Assembly: GCF_007860185.1 (NCBI RefSeq)
Contig: NZ_SJPY01000002.1
Location: 1 to 64,000, forward strand
Length of the DNA: 64,000 nucleotides
From: Novipirellula aureliae
GTDB lineage: Bacteria; Planctomycetota; Planctomycetia; Pirellulales; Pirellulaceae
Direction of reading: 5' to 3'
Each line of letters begins with the position of its first letter. Positions within the stretch are counted from its first letter, which is position 1. This document shows positions 17,672 to 29,200 of the stretch, in pieces. The notes beneath the pieces were generated by a model, which saw only the letters and a program-made list of their open reading frames with translations, searched no databases and had not been told where the DNA came from. The position numbers and the translations under genes are program-made.

Positions 17672-17689
17672 CTAAAGCCTGGACTCCAA
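17672..17689. repeat. 18-bp dispersed repeat, right copy; supplies the rsmA stop
   Basis: CTAAAGCCTGGACTCCAA, perfect inverse of 17362-17379. Read on the minus strand it encodes LESRL and the TAG stop of rsmA. Confidence 0.85.
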
Positions 17690-18604
17690 CGACTCCGCTT
17701 GCCGCAGCGCCTCGACCAATGCTTGGATTTGCGAGACAGACAATTCTTCGGTGCGGCTTTTTTCACCGTGACCGAGCGATGCAAGGATCTCGTCAACTTG
17801 CACCTTTTCGAGTCGCCCCTTCATCGCACTGATGACGACGCTGCGTAGAAACTTGCGGCGATGGAAGAACAACGCTCGAACCGTCTGGTGAAAGTAAACC
17901 AAGTCCGGGATTTCCGCCCGCCGCTTCGGCTCGGCATCCAAGCGGATAATCGCTGAGTCGACCTTGGGACGAGGCCAAAACACCTTTGGCGATAGAATCC
18001 GCACGATATTGGCTCGGCAGACCGATTGAACCCAAACGCTCAACGCCCCGTAATCCTTCGTCCCGGGTGAAGCAACCATGCGGTCGGCCAACTCTTTTTG
18101 AATCGTTACGACAATGAAGTCGGGCGACGGACTTTCGTGCAGCAGGTTGCTGATGATTGGCGTGGCCACGTTGTAAGGCAAATTTGCCACCAGCCCGAAT
18201 CGTGCATTGTCCCCCAAACGGCTCCGTGCGTCACGAATATGATCCATGATATCGGCACGCAGCGAGTTTTTGTTGCGCAGCGCATCGCCTTGAAGCAGCA
18301 GTACGTTCGAGCGATAAGCTAACTCTTCGCTTGCCAGTTGGTGTAAATTTTTGTCGATTTCGACCGTAAGTACCGCACCCGCCGCGTCAGCGAGCCGGCT
18401 GGTCAGCGAACCAGCGCCGGTTCCGATCTCCAAAACGACGTCATCTTTGGTCATCTCGGCCGTCCGCGCGATCAGGTCGACGAGGTTCAAGTCGATCAGG
18501 AAGTTTTGGCCAAATCGAGTGACGGGCCGTAGCCCTGCCGCCGCGAGCCGCCGGGAAAGATAGCTAGCCGTTTGCCGATTGGGATGATTAGGTGATTCGT
18601 TCAA
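17672..18604 (-). CDS. rsmA: 16S rRNA dimethyladenosine transferase RsmA (KsgA)
   Basis: 310 residues from TTG at 18604. It dimethylates two adjacent adenosines in helix 45 of 16S rRNA during small-subunit maturation. Motifs: [17 protein letters not shown]-binding [20 protein letters not shown], and the catalytic [15 protein letters not shown]. The open frame extends to 18715, but that leader overlaps ribE and is not conserved in type. TTG at 18604 sits 4 nt after the ribE stop and gives a normal N-terminus, so coupling with ribE is likely. The C-terminal five residues and the stop come from a dispersed 18-bp repeat, implying that the original tail was replaced. Confidence 0.92.
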   Translation of the reverse strand: MNESPNHPNRQTASYLSRRLAAAGLRPVTRFGQNFLIDLNLVDLIARTAEMTKDDVVLEIGTGAGSLTSRLADAAGAVLTVEIDKNLHQLASEELAYRSNVLLLQGDALRNKNSLRADIMDHIRDARSRLGDNARFGLVANLPYNVATPIISNLLHESPSPDFIVVTIQKELADRMVASPGTKDYGALSVWVQSVCRANIVRILSPKVFWPRPKVDSAIIRLDAEPKRRAEIPDLVYFHQTVRALFFHRRKFLRSVVISAMKGRLEKVQVDEILASLGHGEKSRTEELSVSQIQALVEALRQAESLESRL

Positions 18605-18608
18605 TCGA

Positions 18609-19205
18609 TTAATTCTCTTGAGTTTCCAGAGTTCTTTGCACGTATTTTGCCAGGATGTCCGTTTCCAAATTGACTTCGTCGCCATTGGAAAGCTTACCAA
18701 GTGTTGTGACGTCAAGGGTATGCGGAATCAGAGCGACGCTAAAGGAGTCGTCGTCAGCATCAACGATCGTTAAGCTGACGCCATCGATCGCAATGCTCCC
18801 CTTGCCAGCAATTTGTGACGCCAATTTTTTGGGGATTTGAAAGCGAAGCGTTGCCCAAGGCGGGTCATTTTGCCGATCAATGAGAATTCCTTGGCCATCA
18901 ATGTGGCCTGTGACATAATGCCCACCCAGCCGATCGCCGACCTTTAAAGACCGCTCCAAATTCACAGGCGAGCCTTCGGCGAGCTTCCCTAGATTGGTTC
19001 TCGACAACGTTTCTGCGCCCGCTTCGAAATCGAGCCGCGAGCCATCCACTTTGACAACGGTAAGACAACAGCCATTATTAGCGATACTGTCGCCAACAAC
19101 CACACCTTCGGCGACTTCGCCCGCATCGATCGTAAATCGTTTGCCGGGCGGCTCATCATGAATTTCGACGAGCCGGCCCATCACTTCAACCAATCCAGTA
19201 AACAT
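18609..19205 (-). CDS. ribE: Riboflavin synthase, alpha chain
   Basis: 198 residues. It dismutates two 6,7-dimethyl-8-ribityllumazine molecules into riboflavin and the pyrimidinedione. The internal duplication of two lumazine-binding barrels is clear: [15 protein letters not shown]...[14 protein letters not shown] in the first half and [14 protein letters not shown]...[13 protein letters not shown] in the second, followed by the short trimerising C-terminal helix [11 protein letters not shown]. Followed 4 nt later by the rsmA TTG. No FMN riboswitch was recognised in the 175 bp between it and the divergent eno gene. Confidence 0.95.
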   Translation of the reverse strand: MFTGLVEVMGRLVEIHDEPPGKRFTIDAGEVAEGVVVGDSIANNGCCLTVVKVDGSRLDFEAGAETLSRTNLGKLAEGSPVNLERSLKVGDRLGGHYVTGHIDGQGILIDRQNDPPWATLRFQIPKKLASQIAGKGSIAIDGVSLTIVDADDDSFSVALIPHTLDVTTLGKLSNGDEVNLETDILAKYVQRTLETQEN

Positions 19206-19368
19206 GGTCTCGCATTAGTTAAACAGAGAATTTTGGAGTCCAACACCATTGGATGGACGAGAAAACAGCTGCATGCTCCGTTGCCGGGTAGTCACGCTGC
19301 GTTCCATTGGACAAAATGCCGACGGTTTGCACAACAGTTCAACGACTCCCTTTCCCTATATGACTTGA

Positions 19369-20673
<1,305 letters not shown>

Positions 20674-20782
20674 GTCAATCGTGACCTGATCTTTCAGGCA
20701 ACATACGCCGTAAATAAAATCGGGTACAATCTGACCACACCATCCAATTTCGGGTGCGTGTGGTTTTTTTGGCGAGTGAGAT

Positions 20783-20850
20783 GGCTGGAGTCCAGCCTTT
20801 CAGTGATTCCCGAGAATCAAGCGTAAGGACTAAAGCCTGGACTCCAACGT
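20783..20850. repeat. Dispersed GGAGTCCAGGC-type hairpin repeat
   Basis: The left arm GGCTGGAGTCCAGCCTTT (20783-20800) and the right arm CTAAAGCCTGGACTCCAA (20830-20847) form an imperfect hairpin. The right arm is identical to the copy at 17672-17689. Located between eno and a small membrane-protein gene. Confidence 0.7.
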
Positions 20851-20883
20851 CCTACTTTCAACAATGCAAATGCAAGATCACTC

Positions 20884-21456
20884 ATGAACATGATCGCCGA
20901 ACAGCCGCTAATCGTGTCGATCTTTCTCGGCTTCGTCAGTTTGGCACTGCTGTTTGGATGGCTACAAACAGGCAACAAAGCCGCCGGTATCGCTGGTCTG
21001 ATCTTTCTATTACTCATCCCTGCAGAATGGTTTGTGGCTGCCAACATCGTGACAGACCGCGAACAAATCGAAACGTTGATCTACGAAACAGCGGACGCGG
21101 TCGAAAACGAACGCTACGAAGATGCTTACAAAGTGATCGGCGATCCTGATGCCGAGCGGCGGGCACGAATCGAGTTGCCTCCGTATACATTCGATATCGC
21201 TCGGGTTAATTCGATTCGTAGCATCAAAGTGATCGAAGGAATGCAGCCGCTTGAGGCGGAAGTCGATATGACAATCAAAGCAGACATCAGTAATCGAAGC
21301 GGTACAATCAATGATTTTCGTGTGGTTCGCCGTTTGGTCTTGAGATTGCAAAAGGACCCCAAGGGGCAAAATACCACAGGACAGTGGAAAGTGATCGATT
21401 ATCAGAACTTGCCGATGACCGGTGGCCCCGACCAGTTTTCGACGCTGCCACAGTGA
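20884..21456 (+). CDS. Membrane-anchored hypothetical protein
   Basis: 190 residues. Two hydrophobic segments (about 9-26 and 32-50) precede a soluble domain that has alternating Glu/Asp-rich helix (ADAVENERYEDAYKVIGD) and beta strands (LEAEVDMTIKADISNRSG, RRLVLRLQKDP...GQWKVIDY). The later part looks like a cystatin/NTF2-type fold that tests a mass-balance loop, but no family is assigned. Same direction as the DUF1559 gene 75 bp downstream. Confidence 0.65.
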   Translation: MNMIAEQPLIVSIFLGFVSLALLFGWLQTGNKAAGIAGLIFLLLIPAEWFVAANIVTDREQIETLIYETADAVENERYEDAYKVIGDPDAERRARIELPPYTFDIARVNSIRSIKVIEGMQPLEAEVDMTIKADISNRSGTINDFRVVRRLVLRLQKDPKGQNTTGQWKVIDYQNLPMTGGPDQFSTLPQ

Positions 21457-21531
21457 CTTCTAATAACCGTGACTTCTAATAACGTCGTCAAAATTGTTTT
21501 GAATTTTTTTCACCATCGGAAAGGTCAAAGA

Positions 21532-22311
21532 ATGAGCGGTCAGTATCCTCCCCAGCAAATCAATCCACGAGCGAATCAGAATTCGGGATCGAAGGTCGTG
21601 CTCATCGTGCTCTCCTGCGTCGGCGGCGGATTGGCTTTGATCTGCGGTTGTGGCATTTTGCTTGGACTTTTGCTTCCAGCGGTACAGGCCGCTCGTGAAG
21701 CTGCTCGTCGAATGAGTTGTTCGAACAATATCAAGCAAATCGGATTGGCGATGCACAATTATCATTCGACATACGATTCGTTGCCACCAGCCTACACCGT
21801 CGATGCCAATGGCCGTCCACTGCATTCGTGGCGAACACTGCTCTTACCGTTTATTGAACAGCGGGCCTTGTATGAACAAATTGATCTTTCCAAGCCATGG
21901 GATGATCCTGTGAACCTCCCGATCGCCCAAATGGTTATTCCCACCTATCAATGTCCGTCCACCGTCAATGACCCAAGCTACACGACTTACGTCGCAATTG
22001 TGAATCCTAATGGCGTTATGACCGGCCCGATACCAACCCGGTTTCGTGACATTACAGACGGTTTGTCGAATACGATCATGGTCACGGAAGCGGATTCCGA
22101 TTTGGCTGTTCCATGGATGAGTCCAACGGACATTGACCTACAAGCTTTCCTCGATTCTGGTTCGGCGCGAAACCAAGGTGGTCATCTAGGTGGTGCCCAT
22201 TCGTTGTTTTCCGATGGGGCTGTCAAGTTCATCACCGATTCGGCAGATCTCTCGCTTCGTGAACAGCTCATCAACAAGGCCGATGATTCGCTTGGCAACG
22301 CTGGATATTGA
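21532..22311 (+). CDS. DUF1559 domain protein (planctomycete pseudopilin-like)
   Basis: 259 residues from ATG 21532, preceded by AAAGG. After a short polar leader there is one hydrophobic helix (about 22-48, [20 protein letters not shown]), then [40 protein letters not shown], the hallmark of DUF1559 proteins. The C-terminus has the H-x9[12 protein letters not shown] motif seen in the family. The N-terminus lacks the usual GFTLVE prepilin cleavage motif, so this is the variant with a plain membrane anchor. Planctomycetes carry many paralogues of unknown role. Confidence 0.88.
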   Translation: MSGQYPPQQINPRANQNSGSKVVLIVLSCVGGGLALICGCGILLGLLLPAVQAAREAARRMSCSNNIKQIGLAMHNYHSTYDSLPPAYTVDANGRPLHSWRTLLLPFIEQRALYEQIDLSKPWDDPVNLPIAQMVIPTYQCPSTVNDPSYTTYVAIVNPNGVMTGPIPTRFRDITDGLSNTIMVTEADSDLAVPWMSPTDIDLQAFLDSGSARNQGGHLGGAHSLFSDGAVKFITDSADLSLREQLINKADDSLGNAGY

Positions 22312-22364
22312 CGTTTGGGAAGCTTGGCAAATCAAATCAACTTACACACATTGACAAGAACCGC

Positions 22365-24263
22365 ATGGAATTACTGCTTTATCTCGCGATGATCCCGACG
22401 TTGGGGGTAGCGGCACAATGGTTGGCTTACCGAATGGGTTGGCCGAGCATTTTACTGCTGCTGCTGTTCGGTGTTTGTCTCGGTTTTTTTATTCAGCCAG
22501 ATATTTATTTGGCGGAATTGGTTGGCGGAGATGCGCAGAAAACGGGGCCAGAGCTTCTGTTTCCGGTTGTCTCGCTGTCGGTCGCGGTCATCATGCTCGA
22601 AGGCGGATTGTCGCTTAAATTCACAGAGCTTCGTGAGGCAGGCAGCGCGGCATTTCGGCTTGTCACGCTCGGCGCGTTGATCACGTGGATTGGAACGGCG
22701 GCCGCAGCAAATTGGGTACTTGGGTTTTCGTGGACGGTTAGCTTCTTGCTCGGGGCAATTTTGATCGTTACCGGGCCAACCGTTATCGGTCCGCTACTGC
22801 AACAAGTTCGGCCCACTCGGCGTGTCGCATCGACGTTGAAATGGGAAGGAATTGTCATCGATCCGATTGGTGCCGTGTTAGCGGTCCTTGTTTTCGACCA
22901 AGTGCTACTTCATTCAAACCAAGCCGACATGGGCTCAGCGATTTGGATGTTGACGAAGACCGCTTTGGTGGGTCTGGCGATGGGGATGGGCGGCGGCGCA
23001 TTTTTGACGGTCATGTTTCGGCGTTACTTGGTCCCGGATCATTTGCACGGCATCGGCACCTTGGCGGTCGCATTATTGTTGTATGCGGTAAGCGATTGGT
23101 TGGCCCATGAATCGGGCTTGATCACCGTGACGGTTACGGGGATTTGGTTGGCCAACCAAAAGCGATTTGATATTGAGCATATTGTCGAACTGAAAGAGAA
23201 CTTACGGACGTTGTTGATTGGCTGCCTATTCATCATTCTCGGTTCACGCGTTCGAGTCGAAGACGTGATGGCGATCGGATGGCCTGGACTGGTTTTCTTG
23301 GCCGTAATGATTTTACTCGTTCGCCCGCTCTCGGTTTATCTCTCGCTGCTGGGCTCCCCACTCAATTTTCGCGAGCAAACCTTTGTTGCCGCACTGGCAC
23401 CTCGTGGGATCGTCGCGGCAGCGGTTAGTAGCGTCTTTGCATTGGAAATGGAACGACATAGCGAAATGATCTTGCTTCCCGGTGCGGATCAATTAGCGAC
23501 CGTCACCTTTTTAGTGATTGTCGGAACCGTTGCATTCTATGGGACATTGGCCTCGCCAATTGCAAAGCTATTGGGTTTGGCCGACGAGCGTTCCAATGGC
23601 ATCTTGATTGCCGGTGCCGACCGCTGGGTTCGCGAATTCGCAGCCGAGCTGAAATCAGCGGGGTTACCTGTCTTGTTGGTCGATACCAACTTCAACAAAG
23701 TCTCGCAGGCTCGAGTGGCCGGCCTTCGCGCCGAATGCGTCAATATCCTCAACGAGCACGCTCGAGGTGATTTACCACTCGCCGGAATTGGTCGGTTGCT
23801 TGCGATGACGCCTAATGACGAAGTCAACACGTTGGCGGTGCGCGAGTGTCGCAGCCTTTTTAATCGTGCAAAATTGTTTCAGCTCACCTTCAGCCAAAAA
23901 AACGACGGAGGCCCTCGCGGCTTGACCCGCAATTTGATGGGGCGTGCGTTGTTCGGAGAAGGGCTGACATTCTCGAAGATCAAAGAAATGGTCGATTCCG
24001 GAGCCCAGTTCAAATCGACGAAGTTAAGCGAATCGTTCGGTTACCCTGAATTTGAACGACGTTACAATAAGACAGCCGAGCTCTTATGCGTGATCAATGG
24101 GGATGGCAAGCCTCGCATGAATACCGTCGATTCGCCACTCGAACCCGAGGCCGGCCAGACGATTGTTTGTCTGGTTTCATCGGTGCCGATCCCAGCCGAT
24201 CATGCGGCTGGAGAAAAAACAAAGTCAACGAAGAATTCGCCCACGGAGAATCCGAAGTCCTAA
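22365..24263 (+). CDS. CPA1-family Na+/H+ antiporter with C-terminal RCK-like domain
   Basis: 632 residues from ATG 22365; a TTG at 22308 would overlap the previous stop and adds an unlikely leader. Residues 1-400 form about twelve membrane helices with VSLSVAVIMLEGGLSL (helix 3/4 acidic region), ILIVTGPTVIGPLLQQV (ion-binding TGPT segment), KWEGIVIDPIGAVLAV and LAPRGIVAAAVSSVFALEM, the CPA1/NhaP pattern. A Rossmann-like TrkA-N/RCK domain (from about 420, GILIAGADRWVREFA...VLLVDTNFNKV) and a C-terminal extension follow. Expected to exchange monovalent cations for protons, with nucleotide or redox gating through the tail. Confidence 0.87.
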   Translation: MELLLYLAMIPTLGVAAQWLAYRMGWPSILLLLLFGVCLGFFIQPDIYLAELVGGDAQKTGPELLFPVVSLSVAVIMLEGGLSLKFTELREAGSAAFRLVTLGALITWIGTAAAANWVLGFSWTVSFLLGAILIVTGPTVIGPLLQQVRPTRRVASTLKWEGIVIDPIGAVLAVLVFDQVLLHSNQADMGSAIWMLTKTALVGLAMGMGGGAFLTVMFRRYLVPDHLHGIGTLAVALLLYAVSDWLAHESGLITVTVTGIWLANQKRFDIEHIVELKENLRTLLIGCLFIILGSRVRVEDVMAIGWPGLVFLAVMILLVRPLSVYLSLLGSPLNFREQTFVAALAPRGIVAAAVSSVFALEMERHSEMILLPGADQLATVTFLVIVGTVAFYGTLASPIAKLLGLADERSNGILIAGADRWVREFAAELKSAGLPVLLVDTNFNKVSQARVAGLRAECVNILNEHARGDLPLAGIGRLLAMTPNDEVNTLAVRECRSLFNRAKLFQLTFSQKNDGGPRGLTRNLMGRALFGEGLTFSKIKEMVDSGAQFKSTKLSESFGYPEFERRYNKTAELLCVINGDGKPRMNTVDSPLEPEAGQTIVCLVSSVPIPADHAAGEKTKSTKNSPTENPKS

Positions 24264-24434
24264 AATGTCGCTCAGCGTTCCGAGCTGGCAGCGTTCGTGG
24301 ACGGGCTCAGGTCCACTTCCATTTCCTGGCGTCGAATAAGCTTTCCGCTCAGAGAAGAGAGCGACCATCACTGCGACTTAACAGTATCCTTCAAGACAAC
24401 TAGTAAGAATCGATTTCCAGAGAACCATTCACGA

Positions 24435-25097
24435 ATGTTGATAAATCCATTTACCATTTTACTTGCCTGTTTGCCGCTTGTGGGCTATTTGTTGCTGTTG
24501 GGCATGATTCGAGTTTCGGGCCGAACGGTGGTTACCAGTGGAGCAAGAGACTTGGTCGCGTTAGGAATTGGGATAAGCGGATTGATTGCCATCGGGCCGA
24601 TTGAATTGTTCTTTCCGACCGCCGCAGCAACCGTATTTGGCCCCTACGTCTGGATTGCTTTGGCGATCTTCTATTCGCTCTGCTTGTCCTTGTGTGCTTT
24701 GACGAGCCAACCACGACTGGTGGTCTACGGTCGGTCTCGGATGCAAACGTATGAAGCGCTCCTCAAGGCTGCACAGCAAATCGATCCGGCCGCTGGCGGG
24801 ACCGCCGATAATTTGCAAATCGTCCTTCCATCGATCAATGTTCGGCTGCGAGTGGATGGGGCACCTCATTCGGATTGGGCACAGGTGTTTGCGTTCGAGC
24901 CGAATCTGAACGCCACATTCTGGAACCGTTTACAAGCTCGATTGCGAAGTGAATTTGCCGATTCGACGGTACAGAGGAACTATCAAGGCTTACTGACGCT
25001 TGCCGCAGCAGCCTGCTTGATTGCCTTCATGGTTTGGCACTGTAGAGGACGTGAAGAATTGGTCGTCGAGGGCTTCCGGAAATGGCTATGGCGATGA
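24435..25097 (+). CDS. Membrane protein, unknown function
   Basis: 220 residues from ATG 24435; the longer frame from 24297 has no coding character before this. Helices at about 4-26, 36-56 and 64-86 precede a soluble domain (about 100-195: QTYEALLKAAQQIDP...NLQIVLPSINVRLRVDG), and a final helix lies at 196-210 (GLLTLAAAACLIAFMVW). The layout suggests a membrane-tethered cytoplasmic domain. No family recognised. It sits between the antiporter and efpL on the same strand. Confidence 0.6.
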   Translation: MLINPFTILLACLPLVGYLLLLGMIRVSGRTVVTSGARDLVALGIGISGLIAIGPIELFFPTAAATVFGPYVWIALAIFYSLCLSLCALTSQPRLVVYGRSRMQTYEALLKAAQQIDPAAGGTADNLQIVLPSINVRLRVDGAPHSDWAQVFAFEPNLNATFWNRLQARLRSEFADSTVQRNYQGLLTLAAAACLIAFMVWHCRGREELVVEGFRKWLWR

Positions 25098-25110
25098 AAT
25101 AATGCCGCCC

Positions 25111-25178
25111 CAAGTAGGTGGCGCAAGCTTCTAGCTTGCGATTTCAGCCACGCAAGCTGAGAGCGCAAGCCACTTGTT
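25111..25178. repeat. Palindromic GCAAGCT repeat
   Basis: Nested hairpins: GCGCAAGCTTCTAGCTTGCG is itself nearly palindromic and is followed by CACGCAAGCTGAGAGCGC. The outer bases GTAGGTGGC and GCCACTTGT can pair. Located in the gap before efpL. Confidence 0.6.
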
Positions 25179-25242
25179 TTTTTGCACGTCCCCATGCGTG
25201 CATGACGATCCCCCAATCACCCTCACCGGAGTGTTCTCTAAA

Positions 25243-25806
25243 ATGCTGGCAAAAGAAGTTAAACCTGGAATTGTTGTCAATCACGAAGGCAATCCTATTT
25301 TGATCGGATCAATGACGGTCCAGTCGCCTTCGGCTCGTGGTGCCGCAACGCTTTACAAATTCCGCGGTCGCAACGTGCTAACGAAAAGCAAAATCGATAT
25401 CGTTTTCAAGGGCACCGACGTGGTCGACGAAGCCGACTTTTCGCGGCGAAATGTGCAGGTCATGTATTCAGACCCCGAAAACATGTTTTTGATGGACCAA
25501 GAAAATTACCAGCAATACGAGGTTCCTCTAGAGGATGCTGCCGATCAAGTCCCCTACATTACCGAGGGTCTCGAGGGGATTCGTGCTCTGATCTACAACG
25601 ACGAATGTGTAGGGATCGATATTCCCGCGTCAGTGGAGTTGCAAATTACGCAATGCGATCCAGGTGTCAAGGGAAACTCAGCAACCTCAAGAACGAAGCC
25701 TGCAACCTTGGAGACTGGTTTGGTGATACAGGTTCCCGAATACATGAAAGAGGGCGAGCGGGTGAAAGTGGATACCAGGACAGGCGATTTCTTGTCACGT
25801 GCCTGA
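25243..25806 (+). CDS. efpL: Elongation factor P-like protein EfpL (YeiP)
   Basis: 187 residues from ATG 25243. It carries the three-domain EF-P fold that relieves ribosome stalling at difficult peptide bonds. The domain I tip reads QSPSARGAATLYK, the SPxARG loop diagnostic of the EfpL/YeiP branch instead of the Lys-bearing tip of EF-P. The C-terminus TKPATLETGLVIQVPEYMKEGERVKVDTRTG is the conserved domain III. No canonical EF-P modification lysine is visible at the tip, as expected for EfpL, whose Arg is not post-translationally extended. Followed by a candidate non-coding RNA and a strong terminator. Confidence 0.92.
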   Translation: MLAKEVKPGIVVNHEGNPILIGSMTVQSPSARGAATLYKFRGRNVLTKSKIDIVFKGTDVVDEADFSRRNVQVMYSDPENMFLMDQENYQQYEVPLEDAADQVPYITEGLEGIRALIYNDECVGIDIPASVELQITQCDPGVKGNSATSRTKPATLETGLVIQVPEYMKEGERVKVDTRTGDFLSRA

Positions 25807-25887
25807 ATTTCTAGTTGCCGAATTTGTTCGTATTCGGATGAAATGAGTATTTACACTGAACAATTGGTGAAACTTTTGCCGATGCCC

Positions 25888-25915
25888 TTGATGACTGCCA
25901 ACGCAAGTCTAAGAT
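25888..25915 (+). promoter_or_regulatory. Candidate sigma70-type promoter
   Basis: TTGATG (25888-25893), a 16-bp spacer, then TAAGAT (25910-25915); each hexamer matches four of six consensus bases. It would start a transcript at about 25922 that ends at the 26090-26131 terminator. Planctomycete promoter rules are poorly defined, so this is tentative. Confidence 0.3.
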
Positions 25916-25921
25916 AAAGAT

Positions 25922-26131
25922 GTGGGAGCTGAAAAAGCAACCGCATCGCTTCGGTCATTTAACTTCGGCAGAGGGATCAATTTTTGGGTTCGCCAAAGTC
26001 ATTCAAGGCTTGTGCAGTAGCACGCTGAGACTTTCGCGTTTCTCCCAGCGGCTCCATTTTTGCCGCCGATTGATCGGAGCATTTTGAATAGCCGGCCGGT
26101 GATGTGAAAACGTCACCGGCCGGTTTTTTTT
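25922..26131 (+). ncRNA. Candidate structured small RNA downstream of efpL
   Basis: About 210 nt without coding potential, bounded by a possible promoter and a strong intrinsic terminator. Internal hairpins are visible, for example CGCTGAGAC (about 26020) with GTTTCTCCCAGCG (about 26038), and GTGCAGTAGCAC. It could be a free RNA (6S-like in length) or just the efpL 3' UTR. No known RNA family was recognised. Confidence 0.3.
26090..26131 (+). terminator. Strong intrinsic terminator
   Basis: GCCGGCCGGTGATG pairs with CGTCACCGGCCGG around a GTGAAAA-type loop, followed directly by eight T residues on the plus strand. The minus-strand side has no T-run, so it stops rightward transcripts from efpL or the candidate RNA before the convergent ATPase gene. 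Confidence 0.9.
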
Positions 26132-26244
26132 GTTGCTAGGCGGGGTCAAGACGCGGCAGCGTCGCCGGCCCGGCAAGCGATCCGGGCACCGTTTATACAA
26201 AACGTTAAGCTGTGGATGCTAGGTCTGCCATGGGTGGACCCAAC

Positions 26245-29200
26245 CTACAAACGATTCAGGGAATGGACGAACAACACATTATCGCTAACCTGACCTTTGG
26301 CGATGTCGACCAGGTGTTGATGGTGCGTCAACAAAATCACTTGCGTCTTTGTCGACAATTCGGCAAGTGCCGCAAATGTCGCGGCAGCTCGTGCGTCATC
26401 GAAGTTCGATAGAATATCATCGACGATGAACGGGAATGGCGGATTGGATTGCAAATAGACTTCCAAGGAAGCTAATCGCAACGCCAGAAACAATTGGTCA
26501 CAGGTTCCTTCGCTCATCTCGTCCACGTGGACCAATTTGGTCGCATCGTCACCGCGAACGCCAACCAATACATTATCCTCCTGGTCGGTCGAATCGGCTT
26601 CCAATCCAGAAAAACTGCCGAGCGTAAACCGTGAAAACAGTTCGCTGGCACGACTCAAAATCGGACCTTGATTACGTTGTCGGTAACGAGTGACGGCGGT
26701 CCGTAGCAGAATCGACCCCAGTTTGGCTCGGATATAGTCTTCCGCATGAGTGCGGGCGCGTGCCAAGGCTTCCTCAGCTCGTTCGTTCGCAGCAGCAGCA
26801 CGGTCGTTGCCATCGATCCGGTCCAGATCATTTTCCTTGCCAAGGATCGTTTTCCACAACTCCTGTCTTCTCGCTTCGATCTTTGTGTGCTCTTCGTCCA
26901 ATTGTTGAATTTGTGGTGCCAATTGATCGGCATCCTCTTTCATTGCTTCGGCAACAAAGGTTTCAAGTTCCACACCATGCGCTAACCCACGCAGTTCACT
27001 TTTGATTTCCGAGACCGATTGCTCGATCGTTTGACGACACAGTGACATTCGCTCGATTTCGGGTAGTTGATCAGGATGATCGCACCCCGCTTCGCTGCAC
27101 AACTGCTTCAAAGAAGCTGTCAGTGTCTCCATTTTCGCGGCAGCTTCTCTTTGTTGTTTTTCGAAATGGCGATGTTGCAGCAACCACTCATCTCGGGTGG
27201 TTTGGATGTTTCTGGTTCGTTTTAGCTGGTCGTGCCATTGGCTGACGATGGCTTCGACGTTGATTTCGCTAACGTCTTCCTTATTGTCGTTTAGCTTTTT
27301 ATACAACTCGCGAACACTCGCTTCGTACGATTGAATCTCGGCGGTTCGGTTTTGCACATCGTCACGAAGTTTTGCCGCATTTTTAAGCTCGCTCGTCAAC
27401 TTATCGATTGTTTCGAGAACCGCACGCGCCTCATTGGCCGAGAGACTTCCGTCGCCTTCGATCGCCAACATTGCATTGCCCCACTCCGTTTGCCAAATGT
27501 CTTTTTCCGCTTTTGCTTCTTCGTAGAGAGACTCAGCGCTATCTCGCTCGTTCAGCAAATCTTGCCGACGGTTTTCCAATTGCTTCGCCTTTGCGATGAC
27601 GGTATCGACTTGTTCAATACGGTCGCGGCAAGCATCTAGAATCGGACTGATTCGTTCAGATTCTTTACAACATTCGCGGTTCGAACTTGGGTCGATCGCG
27701 ACCATTGAATCGATCGCCTGCTGTCGCTTTTGCTGTTCGGCTCGAAGCTCCGCCTTGGTTCGTTCAAGTTCGTTTGTATTGGCAACCAACTTTTCATATC
27801 GAACGAGCCAATTTTTCATCTCCGTCGGCGTTGGCATTGAAGCGGATGAATCGGGCAGGATCCCGGCGGCTTGCCATATATCCAACCAACGACTGGACAG
27901 TTTTTGCCGGTCGGCTTCGCATCGTCTGAGTTCGTCGGCACGATCTGTGATTCGGGTTTCACATCGCTTGATCGTCGCGATAAACCGTGCCTTATCTCTA
28001 ACCAAATTGGCTTCACGGCGCAAGCGATCCGCGATCTCATCGCACGTTTCCAGCCGTGAGCGAAGATCCTCGATTGCGTGCAGTAAACGGTCGGGTACAC
28101 CCGTGCGAGCGATTTGCTCGGTGGTTTCCAACGCTCGGTCCCGGAGATTGCGAGCATTTTCCAATTGCTCTTCGCTGGGGACGTCTTGGTTCAGTGTCAA
28201 TGCATGTAAATCTTCGTTCGCTCGGGCCAATTCATCTTTCAAGTCCCGGATATTGCCCTCGAGTTTTTCAATGGAACGAGCGTTGCTTGCGAACTGATCC
28301 GCGAGCGAGTCAACCATTTCCGTTGTCGGTACACTTCGTTGCCGCAGTTCCTCGATACCGCCTGACCACATCGGTAACCGATTTAGCTCAGCTTCCATTT
28401 CCGATTGCTGAGTGGTGAGGGACTTGGCTAACTGGTCGATGCGTGAATCAATATCGCCAAGATTTTGGGCATCCGCAACCGCTCGCTTGAGCCGTTTAGG
28501 ATCATCGGGCTCATCGAGTTGTGCGATCGATTCGAGCACAGCATCGAGGTCCCGATTCTTTTTGTCGAGGTCGCGTTTGGTTTTCTCGACCGTTGTCAGG
28601 CGTTCGGAGCGTTGATCGGCGAGATCGCGGATTTTGGCCCGCGTGGCAGGCTTGATTCGTAACCCGTCGGCATTGTGGAGGTCAGGTTCTTTGCCGAGCG
28701 TTTTGAGCAACGAGATTGCTCTTGATTCGCATTGCTGAAACTCGGCTCTTTGATCTGGCAGTACTCGCAAAGCTTGTCGATACAAACTTAAGTCTTCAAA
28801 GAGTGATTCTACCTCGGAAGCATGCTCCAAAATCATCGGCGGCTGGCCGAGTTTCTCGAGTTTGGCATTGAGTGATTCGAGTTCGTCGCTGGTCGTTTTA
28901 TGAGAGGTCTTCGCGTTGGCTAGTCCCTCGGTAACCGTCACTCGACGCGTCACGAAATCATCGGACAATCGGGCCACATGGCCGACTTCTTCTAGCTCCC
29001 GTTCTTTGTCCTTCAAGGTCCCAATCAATGGCAACGCTTTGAGGATTCGATCCGAGCGATCACGGCGCCCGCGACATTTGATTTGTGCTTTGTCCAACTC
29101 GACCTTTTCCGCTCGCAGTTCCTCGAGCTCCTCGGCTTGACGCTTCCAATCGTTACTTTTTACTGAAAGCTCGCGAACCTCTTTACGGGCAGCGTTGAAA

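Noticed and set aside
18605-18715. 37-residue N-terminal extension of RsmA
   Set aside because: Lies inside ribE in another frame; TTG at 18604 directly follows the ribE stop and gives the normal protein start.
25243-25806. Canonical EF-P (efp) assignment
   Set aside because: The tip loop is SPSARGAATLYK, which is the EfpL/YeiP form and not the Lys-bearing EF-P tip.
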